Shown here in pieces: positions 44,522 to 50,310 of a DNA stretch of 50,310 nucleotides. The stretch spans positions 1 to 50,310 of the forward strand of contig NZ_MJLZ01000033.1 in the NCBI RefSeq assembly GCF_003666245.1. Reading direction: 5' to 3'. The stretch is from Brenneria alni (GTDB lineage Bacteria; Pseudomonadota; Gammaproteobacteria; Enterobacterales; Enterobacteriaceae). The translations under genes and the position numbers were made by a program. The notes under the pieces were generated by a model. It worked only from the letters and a program-made list of their open reading frames with translations. It made no database searches and had not been told where the DNA came from. Positions within the stretch are counted from its first letter, which is position 1. Every line of letters starts with the position of its first letter.

Positions 44522-45776
44522 GGCGCTGACTGACGTTGTTGCCCGAACCGCCAAGCTGCGCGAGAAAGCCTACAAACTCGCGGATGCGAATGGCCTGTAT
44601 CTTTTGGTGAGTCCTAACGGCTCTAAGCGCTGGTATCTCAAATACCGCTTTGCAGGTAAGGAAAGCCGGATTGCGTTCGGCGCCTATCCGCTGATCTCGC
44701 TGGCAAAGGCCAGAGAGAAACGTGACGAGGTGCGATTGCTGCTGTTGGAGGGCATCCACCCAACGGAAAAGCGTGAAGAAGAGAAAGTGCAGGCACAAGA
44801 AGCGTTGAATACCTTTGAGAAAGTCGCGCAGGACTGGCATCGAAACATTAGTCAAAACCGCTGGTCGGAAACGCATGCTGGGCGGGTATGGCGCGATATG
44901 GAACGGAATATTCTGCCTGCTATCGGGCATCGCCACATTGCCGACCTGAAAACCAAAGACCTGCTTGAACCGCTTAAAACCGTGGAACAAAACGGCCATC
45001 TTGATTTGGCGTCACGGCTGCGCCAGCGCGTCACCGATATCATGCGCTACGCGGTGCAGAACGATCTGATAGAGCGCAACCCCGCGCAAGACCTCTCCGG
45101 GGCGATAGCCGCGCCAAAAGCCACCCACCGGCCTGCGTTGAAGCTGAACAAACTGCCGGACTTTCTGGCAAGGATTGAACGCCACAAAGGGCGGGCATTA
45201 ACCAAGCTGGCGTTAAAACTTACTCTGTACGTTTTCATCCGCTCCAGTGAGCTACGTTTTGCCCGTTGGCCGGAAATCGATTTCAAATGCGCCATGTGGA
45301 CGATACCGGCTGAACGTGAAGCCATCCCTGGCGTGAAGCACTCGCAGCGCGGCGCAAAGATGCGCTCTGAACATCTGGTGCCGTTATCCCGACAGGCTTT
45401 AGCGCTGCTGGAAGAGATTAAGGCCATCAGTGGCGGACACGAACTGATTTTCCCCGGCGATCACCGGCCAACCAAACCGATAAGTGAAAACACCGTCAAC
45501 AATGCATTGCGGGTAATGGGCTACGACACCACCACCGAAGTCTGTGGACACGGTTTCCGCACGATGGCCTGTAGCGCACTAGTTGAGTCCGGCAAGTGGT
45601 CACGGGATGCGGTAGAGCGCCAGATGAGTCATCAGGAACGTAATGGCGTTCGTGCTGCTTACATCCACAAAGCGGAACATCTGGATGAGCGCAGGCTGAT
45701 GCTGCAATGGTGGGCGGATTATCTGGATGCGAACCGGGATGAGCATGTGGTGCCGTATGAGTTTAGAAATATTTGA
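44520..45776 (+). CDS. P4-type tyrosine integrase at tRNA-Leu
   Basis: This 418-residue site-specific recombinase begins MALTDVVARTAKLREKAYKL, the N-terminal DUF4102 arm-binding domain of P4-like integrases. A SAM-like core-binding domain (about 97-190) and the catalytic domain follow, with Arg246 (SELR), His344/Arg347 (HGFR), His371 (SHQ) and nucleophile Tyr381 (AAYIHK). All five catalytic residues are present, so it may be active. It points away from leuX, the usual arrangement for islands inserted there. There is no Shine-Dalgarno sequence, and the start codon lies in an inverted repeat, suggesting autoregulation by the integrase. Confidence 0.94.
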   Translation: MALTDVVARTAKLREKAYKLADANGLYLLVSPNGSKRWYLKYRFAGKESRIAFGAYPLISLAKAREKRDEVRLLLLEGIHPTEKREEEKVQAQEALNTFEKVAQDWHRNISQNRWSETHAGRVWRDMERNILPAIGHRHIADLKTKDLLEPLKTVEQNGHLDLASRLRQRVTDIMRYAVQNDLIERNPAQDLSGAIAAPKATHRPALKLNKLPDFLARIERHKGRALTKLALKLTLYVFIRSSELRFARWPEIDFKCAMWTIPAEREAIPGVKHSQRGAKMRSEHLVPLSRQALALLEEIKAISGGHELIFPGDHRPTKPISENTVNNALRVMGYDTTTEVCGHGFRTMACSALVESGKWSRDAVERQMSHQERNGVRAAYIHKAEHLDERRLMLQWWADYLDANRDEHVVPYEFRNI

Positions 45777-45794
45777 TTCATTAATGAGTTAGCG

Positions 45795-45959
45795 ATGAAA
45801 AAAACGAAAAAACCAACGGTGCCGGTTACTTCTCTGATTGAAGAAGAGGAAGAACAGCGTCATCAGAGAGTCTTGCGAGGGCTTGCCGATGTTGATGCTG
45901 GGCGTGTTGTAAATCACGCTGATATGCAGGCGTTTATCGCCAGACTGAAGCAAGCATAA
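45795..45959 (+). CDS. Small antitoxin-like protein, 54 residues
   Basis: A frame of 54 codons starts 18 bases after the integrase stop. The N-terminus is lysine-rich (MKKTKKPTVPV), followed by an acidic EEEEE run and then GLADVDAGRVVNHADMQAFIARLKQA. The last part resembles the C-terminal half of short type II antitoxins of the ParD/RelB sort (GLxDxxAGRVVxHxxv). No toxin gene is adjacent, so it is either an orphan or serves another role. The ribosome binding site is weak. Confidence 0.55.
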   Translation: MKKTKKPTVPVTSLIEEEEEQRHQRVLRGLADVDAGRVVNHADMQAFIARLKQA

Positions 45960-46097
45960 TCAATAAAAATACAGGGCGTATCCTGTATCGAAAGCATATG
46001 CATTAAGCTCCGCGCCAGCCCCTTTTTCTTATGTGGATGATTTTCCCTGCGCAGTATCATTTCTGCCAGATCGTTTTCCAACATTACATTCTTACCT

Positions 46098-46178
46098 TTT
46101 TACAGCATATAAGCTGTTTTATCATTTTACAGCTTATTTGATGTATTCTGTTTTTTACAGCTTATAGGGTGTATTATG
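46098..46178. promoter_or_regulatory. Three operator-like direct repeats ahead of hipBA
   Basis: The word TTTTACAGC followed by (A/T)TAT occurs at 46098, 46125 and 46153, spaced 27 and 28 bp. Copies two and three agree at 22 of 26 positions. The first forms a palindrome ACAGC-ATATAA-GCTGT (46102-46117). This spacing of nearly three helical turns suits cooperative binding of HipB dimers. The rest of 45960-46229 shows nothing else. Confidence 0.65.
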
Positions 46179-46229
46179 TAAAAACAACCTATAGTATGTA
46201 TAAGTATCTAAAATAAGGATAAGTGCCTT

Positions 46230-46535
46230 ATGAATACTGTTTATCCGTTGAAAACCTTGAATCAGTTGCGCCCATTGCTGATTGGCTTTCGCAAAGCTAA
46301 GGGACTGACGCAAAAAGAAGTGTCTGAAAGGTTAGGTGTAACACAGCAAACCTATGCCCGTCTGGAAGCAAACCCAGAAAGCGCCAGTATTGAGCGCTTG
46401 TTTAAAGTGCTTACTGTTCTGGGGGTTGAGGTGGTGCTGTCTTCTGGACCAAGAGTACATTTCTCGATGTCATCCTCAACAATGGAAGATCCAGAAAAGC
46501 CAATAGACTCACCCGCCAGACGGGAAAAATGGTGA
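46230..46535 (+). CDS. hipB: HipB-type antitoxin, XRE-family DNA-binding protein
   Basis: This 101-residue protein has an XRE helix-turn-helix (about residues 24-66, with GLTQKEVSERLGVTQQTYARLE) and a polar C-terminal tail of about 30 residues. Family members bind and inhibit the HipA kinase and repress their own operon. AAGGA lies upstream of the ATG. It precedes hipA by four bases. Base composition is lower in G+C than the core chromosome, consistent with transfer. Confidence 0.88.
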   Translation: MNTVYPLKTLNQLRPLLIGFRKAKGLTQKEVSERLGVTQQTYARLEANPESASIERLFKVLTVLGVEVVLSSGPRVHFSMSSSTMEDPEKPIDSPARREKW

Positions 46536-46539
46536 TGAT

Positions 46540-47874
46540 ATGCGTCGTACACAACAGCGGTTAGCGATATGGATGAACGGGATCCAGGTTGGATTCTGGG
46601 AAAGGGCCCGAGGTGAAGATAGGCTGCAATACCTTCCGGAATGGATTGCTGATGAACAGGGAAGACCTTTATCACTCTCTTTGCTTTTCACCCCCGGTAA
46701 TCAGCTTTGGCGCGGCAATATGGTACGCGACTATTTTGATAATTTATTGCCTGACAGCGAAGTCATTCGTAGGCGTTTAGCAATGCGTTACCATGCTGAC
46801 AGCCTTGAGCCTTTTGATCTGTTGGCGGAACTGGGAAGAGACTGTGTTGGTGCAATACAGTTACTGAATGTTGATGAGGAACCCACAGATTTATTTTCCG
46901 TAAATTATCGTCCGCTTTCTGAAGCTGAGATCGCCACAAGATTGCGTAATACCACGGTGGAATTGTTTCCAGGTCGGCAGGATGATACTGACGATTTGCG
47001 TTTATCGATTGCCGGTGCGCAGGAAAAAACGGCTTTACTGTGGCATGAAGAACAATGGTGTTTACCAGAAGGTAATACCCCAACCACACATATCTTTAAG
47101 CTACCACTCGGGCTGGTTGGTAATATGCAAGCGGATATGAGTACGTCGGTTGAAAATGAATGGCTATGTTCTTTGCTTCTTGAGCACTACGGGAGCCGTG
47201 TAGCAAAAACACAGATTGCGCAGTTTGAAGATCAGAAGGCATTGGTCGTTGAGCGTTTTGACAGAAGATGGTCAGGCGATCGGCAATGGATCATTCGCTT
47301 GCCACAAGAGGATATGTGTCAGGCTTTGGGTGTTTCACCGCTACGAAAATACCAGTCTGATGGTGGGCCAGGTATTTCCGATATTATGGCCATACTGAGT
47401 CATTCAGAGCAGGCTGAACAGGACAAAGCGCAGTTTTTCAGGGCGCAAATTATTTTCTGGCTGATAGCGGCTACTGACGGCCATGCCAAAAATTTCAGTA
47501 TCGCTATTGAGCCACAAGGTCGCTATCACCTTACGCCTCTTTACGATGTTTTATCGGCATGGCCGGTCATTGGTCCGCGTAATAACCAGATTTCTTGGCA
47601 GAAATGCAAGTTGGCAATGGCCGTTCGCGGTAGCAGTAATTATTACCACCTGTACAAAATTCAACGGCGACATTGGATCAAGCAGGGTGAATTAACCGGT
47701 CTTGGCAGACTACAGGTTAAATCCATGATGGATGAAATTATCTCCAGAACGCCTGAAGTTATTGAACGTGTATCTGCGTTACTGCCTGAGTCATTCCCGC
47801 CAGAGCTTGCGGAATGTGTTTTTGAGGGTATGCGGCAACAGTGTGGTCGGTTACAAGAACTACACCGTGAATAA
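46540..47874 (+). CDS. hipA: HipA-type serine/threonine kinase toxin
   Basis: This 444-residue protein (E. coli HipA 440) belongs to the HipA kinase family. It shows SIAGAQEK, with Ser156 corresponding to the autophosphorylated Ser150 of E. coli; the catalytic Asp313 in TDGHAKNFS; and the metal-binding Asp336 in LYDVLSA. E. coli HipA phosphorylates glutamyl-tRNA synthetase and slows growth, leading to persistence; the target here is unproven. All key residues are present, so the kinase is probably functional. The stop at 47872-47874 adjoins a fragment of an unrelated integrase gene on the other strand. Confidence 0.92.
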   Translation: MRRTQQRLAIWMNGIQVGFWERARGEDRLQYLPEWIADEQGRPLSLSLLFTPGNQLWRGNMVRDYFDNLLPDSEVIRRRLAMRYHADSLEPFDLLAELGRDCVGAIQLLNVDEEPTDLFSVNYRPLSEAEIATRLRNTTVELFPGRQDDTDDLRLSIAGAQEKTALLWHEEQWCLPEGNTPTTHIFKLPLGLVGNMQADMSTSVENEWLCSLLLEHYGSRVAKTQIAQFEDQKALVVERFDRRWSGDRQWIIRLPQEDMCQALGVSPLRKYQSDGGPGISDIMAILSHSEQAEQDKAQFFRAQIIFWLIAATDGHAKNFSIAIEPQGRYHLTPLYDVLSAWPVIGPRNNQISWQKCKLAMAVRGSSNYYHLYKIQRRHWIKQGELTGLGRLQVKSMMDEIISRTPEVIERVSALLPESFPPELAECVFEGMRQQCGRLQELHRE

Positions 47875-48088
47875 GATATTGAGGAACGTCTTGAAACAAT
47901 TGTTGATGGCGTCCAAGCTGCTTTTCCCATGTCTTCAACGAACTGGCGCACTGTACTGCTTCCTGAGAACGCAGCCCCAGCAGGTGACGGCACAACCTGT
48001 CCATGATGCGGATACGATCATGAACCGTCTTGTAGCTCCCGCCAGCTTGTTTAGCCAGCGTGGTCATTTCACGACTTAATTTACTCAT
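47870..48088 (-). pseudogene. Remnant of an integrase-domain gene: N-terminus joined to box I region
   Basis: The frame starts at ATG 48088 with GGGGGAAG upstream and reads MSKLSREMTTLAKQAGGSYKTVHDR, the N-terminus I recall for integrase-domain proteins of enterobacterial conjugative elements. After about 38 residues it jumps to GLRSQEAVQCASSLKTW, which in that family lies around the first catalytic arginine. About 130-150 residues of the core-binding domain are therefore missing in frame. The remaining catalytic part is lost at the hipA 3' end. It cannot be an active recombinase. Confidence 0.65.
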
Positions 48089-48349
48089 GCAACTTCCCCC
48101 ATAATTTCAACTGGATGCTTTTCTCTGGCGCGTGGGAAAGGGCAGAAACAATCGCAATTGACCTGCCTTGAACGATACCTGTGCGCCAGAGCGGACAGCA
48201 GTTGAGGTTTTGGAAGGTGTCGGCTATGCACCCGGTGCGGCCGCCTGCGGTTGCAGGATTTCCTCTCAGGCGGTTAGGCCTGCCTCGGTATCGGTTCAAT
48301 CTCCTGTAAAAAAAGCGATCAGTCCGGCACAAACGGGTGTGTAAGATTC
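48089..48349. other. Leader region of the integrase remnant
   Basis: This 261-base stretch between the integrase remnant and a small frame is GC-rich around 48225-48300, with several small inverted repeats (for example CCTGC/GCAGG and AGGCCTGCCT). An 83-codon minus-strand frame here has no ribosome binding site or similarity I recognise. It probably is the 5' region of the integrase gene. Confidence 0.4.
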
Positions 48350-48562
48350 ATGACGCAGTGGTTGAGGTGCATGTCTCAGGGGCTGATGGCAAGCCTAAGT
48401 GCATCAACGCTTGCCAATGTGTTTCCGAAAGGAGAATGGCTTGTGGCTACGGCGCTGGGCGTGTATTTTGCGGAAATCTGGCCCAGCCGTTATTTTGATG
48501 ATTCGGGAATATTGCTTGATAGAAAGGCAAGAAGGAAAAAGGGATTAAGGCAGGGTAAGTAA
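48350..48562 (+). CDS. Hypothetical 70-residue protein
   Basis: A 70-codon frame starting at ATG 48350. It has a mildly hydrophobic middle (about 25-45) and a basic end (RKARRKKGLRQGK). I recognise no family and see no convincing ribosome binding site. It could be a small membrane protein, a fragment of an island gene, or non-coding. Confidence 0.3.
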   Translation: MTQWLRCMSQGLMASLSASTLANVFPKGEWLVATALGVYFAEIWPSRYFDDSGILLDRKARRKKGLRQGK

Positions 48563-48707
48563 TTATACCCAAGATCATTGAAACTGCTTGATTTTGTGCA
48601 GCATGAAGATCATGCTCGGTGAATGGATGTTGAAGTCACATCTGAACAGATAGTTTTAGTATCTTCGAATTAACCGGGTGTGGAGTTTGTCGCTAACTGG
48701 AGGGTAT

Positions 48708-49340
48708 ATGCCTGAAATAAATAGCCTTTTTGCATTCTCGCTAATAGCTCTTGGGATGGTGCTTACGCCAGGGCCCAATATGATATACCTTATTTCACGT
48801 TCTATTTGCCAGGGGCGTGCGGCTGGACTGATTTCGCTAGGAGGTGTCGCGCTGGGTTTTGTCTTTTACATGATCTGTGCAGCATTTGGTATAACAGCGA
48901 TAGTGATGGCTGTTCCTTATGCTTACGATACGATCCGGATCGCGGGTGCTATTTATCTCTTATGGCTGGCATGGCAGGCAATACGTCCAAACGGAAAGTC
49001 ACCATTTCAGGTTAAAGTATTGCCGAAGGATAGCGCTCGAAAACTGTTCATTATGGGATTTCTCACCAATTTGTTAAATCCAAAGATTGCCGTGATGTAT
49101 TTATCGTTATTACCACAGTTTATCAACCCCGCTCATGGCAGCATCTTAACGCAGTCATTAGCCCTCGGCATGACACAGATAATCATTAGCGTTTCAGTCA
49201 ACGCCGTAATCGCCATATCTGCCGGAACAATCGCTCATTTTCTCACGAAACGGCCATCCTTTTCGCTAATCCAACGCTGGGTTATGGGGTGCGTTCTGGC
49301 AACCCTCGCCGTCAAAATATTAGGTGAATCTCGCCGTTGA
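48708..49340 (+). CDS. LysE/RhtB-family amino-acid exporter
   Basis: The ATG at 48708 follows GGAGG and gives 210 residues, the normal family length. The signature GMVLTPGPNMIYLISRSICQGR near the N-terminus is split between the first span and the following loop. About six membrane spans are visible, and FLTNLLNPKIAVMYLSLLPQF is the conserved mid-protein motif. Members export threonine, homoserine, lysine or related compounds; the substrate is not evident. It is intact although flanked on both sides by broken element genes, and is probably cargo. Confidence 0.88.
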   Translation: MPEINSLFAFSLIALGMVLTPGPNMIYLISRSICQGRAAGLISLGGVALGFVFYMICAAFGITAIVMAVPYAYDTIRIAGAIYLLWLAWQAIRPNGKSPFQVKVLPKDSARKLFIMGFLTNLLNPKIAVMYLSLLPQFINPAHGSILTQSLALGMTQIIISVSVNAVIAISAGTIAHFLTKRPSFSLIQRWVMGCVLATLAVKILGESRR

Positions 49341-49395
49341 GGACAATTCCCAGAAGGTCGACAAGTTCTTCTAACGTCAGGGGAGGTGGGGTCAT
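49312..49395 (-). pseudogene. Possible 5' remnant of a gene downstream of alpA
   Basis: Behind alpA, GGAGG precedes an ATG at 49395 that opens MTPPPLTLEELVDLLGIVLN before the frame runs into the 3' end of the exporter gene and stops after 27 codons. The helical start looks like coding sequence cut by the exporter insertion. The identity is unknown. Confidence 0.3.
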
Positions 49396-49431
49396 ACATG
49401 ACGTACCTCCGCAGAAAAAAATAACAATGCA

Positions 49432-49631
49432 TCATGGCTGGCCCTCCTCACGCTGGCTGACATGCGCCGCGATCCAGTCATTCACTTCACTTTCCACCCA
49501 CACTACCGAGCGAACGCCGATTTTGACCGTCTGAGGAAATTCCCCCTGCTTCATCAGCAGGTGATTCCATGATTTCTTGAGTCCGGTTTTTTCATCACAT
49601 CCGATAAGCGAATCAACGTGATATCCGTCAT
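49432..49631 (-). pseudogene. alpA: AlpA-family regulator with one-base frameshift
   Basis: The ATG at 49631 follows AGGAGG and opens MTDITLIRLSDVMKK, the usual AlpA N-terminus. That frame stops soon afterwards, while the shifted frame continues GLKKSWNHLLMKQGEFPQ and then VKIGVRSVVWVESEVNDW, the rest of the AlpA helix-turn-helix. The switch is at a run of six A residues (T6 at 49587-49592); seven would restore one continuous protein of about 66 residues. AlpA proteins activate excision or integrase genes of P4-like islands. Confidence 0.75.
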
Positions 49632-49633
49632 GA

Positions 49634-49795
49634 TCAATCCTCCTGCCGGGTGTAAACCCGCTCGAAATAGCGCCCCCGACCATCACCGTGACCGAGATCC
49701 ATAGAGGTTAATGCTCTGGCTTCACTGTGGGAAAAACCTTGTGACAGGCAATAACGCATGGCATCCGGCGCCCATGCGTAGCGCATGTCGTTCTG
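49634..49795 (-). pseudogene. C-terminal remnant of an integrase-domain gene
   Basis: The minus-strand frame ending at TGA 49636-49634 reads MRYAWAPDAMRYCLSQGFSH then SEARALTSMDLGHGDGRGRY and ERVYTRQED. The LGHGDGRGRY...VY end is the C-terminus of the same integrase-domain family as the remnant at 47870-48088, with the late catalytic His and the nucleophile Tyr. Everything upstream is lost at the start of the RelE-like gene. Its stop is two bases before the alpA start, so the two were an operon. Confidence 0.65.
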
Positions 49796-49960
49796 ATGCG
49801 TGTATTCAAAACCAAATGGTTCACTAAGGCGGCTAAATCCTGCGCCATCAAATATAACAAGTTATGTCAGGCTATTGAGGTGGTGATGCAAGGGAAAGCT
49901 GGCGGTCTCGGCGGCGGCGTTTATAAGAAGCGTCTGAACCAGAATCGCGATCGTGCCATC
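49796..49960 (+). pseudogene. Truncated RelE/HigB-like toxin
   Basis: From ATG 49796 the frame reads MRVFKTKWFTKAAKSCAIKY and later GGGVYKKRLNQNRDRAI, the N-terminal half of a well-known RelE/ParE-superfamily mRNA-interferase-like toxin family of about 110-120 residues. After residue 55 the similarity ends and IS66 transposase sequence begins in another frame. The toxin is almost certainly inactive, and no antitoxin gene is visible. Confidence 0.7.
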
Positions 49961-50310
49961 ACGACCTGTTGCAGCATCCGGTGCTCCAGGCCGACGAAAC
50001 CCCGCTGTCCATCCTCGACCCCGGTAAGGGTAAAACCCGGCGTGGTTACCTCTGGGCCTATATCACTGCGCAAAGCGCCGACCGGTCGATAGTGCTTTAT
50101 GACTGCCAGCCGGGACGCAGCGGACAGTATGCCCGTGATATGCTTGAGGGCTGGCGCGGCACCCTGGTGGTGGACGGTTATGCCGGTTACCAGGCGCTGT
50201 TCGACAGCGGTCAGGCACTTGAGGCTGGCTGCTGGGCACACGCCCGGCGCAAGTTCTTCGAGCTGTTTACTGCCAACAAAAGCCCGGTGGCCAGGCTTGC
50301 GCTGGACACC
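49957..50310 (+). mobile_element. IS66-family transposase (TnpC) fragment, runs off the window
   Basis: In the frame of 49957 the sequence reads LLQHPVLQADETPLSIL, RRGYLWAYIT, LVVDGYAGYQALF and CWAHARRKFFELF. These are the IS66 TnpC catalytic-domain motifs, with Asp in ADETP and Asp in VVDGYAGY. The N-terminal part of TnpC, the left terminal repeat and tnpA/tnpB are absent, so the element was cut on its left side. The right part is outside the window. Confidence 0.85.

Noticed and set aside
47875-48003. Apparent in-frame continuation of hipA after its stop codon
   Set aside because: It is the antisense of the integrase remnant's catalytic segment; HipA already has full family length.
48314-48328. 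AGTCCGGCAC word resembling the tRNA-Leu T arm, as a possible distal attachment site
   Set aside because: Only about eight bases agree with the tRNA end and the order of matching blocks differs; it is too short for an attachment core.

Overview
The window looks like chromosomal DNA of an enterobacterium of the Pectobacteriaceae type (Dickeya, Brenneria or a close relative). Almost every housekeeping protein aligns from memory with its Escherichia coli counterpart over full length (ArgI, PyrB, PyrI, RidA, NrdD, NrdG, ValS, HolC, PepA, LptF, LptG). Partial gene order is also shared: yjgM-rraB-argI-tabA, and valS-holC-pepA divergent from lptFG next to leuX. Interspersed are blocks typical of plant-associated soft-rot relatives: a contact-dependent inhibition (CDI) locus, a complete scr sucrose regulon, a long-form ExbB and an Anbu-type proteasome-like operon. 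The genus is inferred, not proven.

Layout. 1-8284 (minus) is a two-partner secretion/CDI operon in the order cdiB-cdiC-cdiA. It includes an HlyC-like acyltransferase between transporter and effector; the toxin tip and immunity gene lie off the left edge. 8457-8572 is an unexplained cluster of five tandem hairpins inside an outer stem. 8715-13908 holds yjgM, rraB, argI (with ARG boxes), tabA, pyrBI (with a full UTP-sensing leader and attenuator) and ridA. 14126-18082 is a tightly packed four-gene operon: circularly permuted ATP-grasp, alpha-E protein, transglutaminase-like protein and the Anbu peptidase. 18302-21140 is the anaerobic ribonucleotide reductase operon nrdDG, whose promoter carries FNR-like, NrdR and DnaA boxes. 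21177-24631 (minus) holds yhbP-yraR and the radical-SAM gene ygiQ.

24991-31586 is scrK-scrY-scrA-scrB-scrR: outer-membrane sucrose porin, PTS uptake with phosphorylation, hydrolysis of sucrose-6-phosphate, fructose phosphorylation, and LacI-family control. 31611-33059 (minus) is exbB-exbD behind a Fur-like box. A secreted alpha/beta hydrolase of the homoserine acetyltransferase type and a chemoreceptor follow. Then come valS-holC-pepA (minus) and lptF-lptG (plus).

From the tRNA-Leu(CAA) gene (44215-44299) to the right edge the DNA is an integrated and decayed island. It contains a P4-type integrase, a small antitoxin-like gene and a hipBA toxin-antitoxin pair with three operator-like repeats. 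It also holds two separate fragments of another integrase in permuted order, a LysE/RhtB exporter, an alpA gene with a one-base frameshift, a truncated RelE-like toxin and part of an IS66-family transposase. No distal attachment site was found in the window, so the island continues to the right.

Function assignments rest on recognising motifs and remembered homologues; no database search was run.
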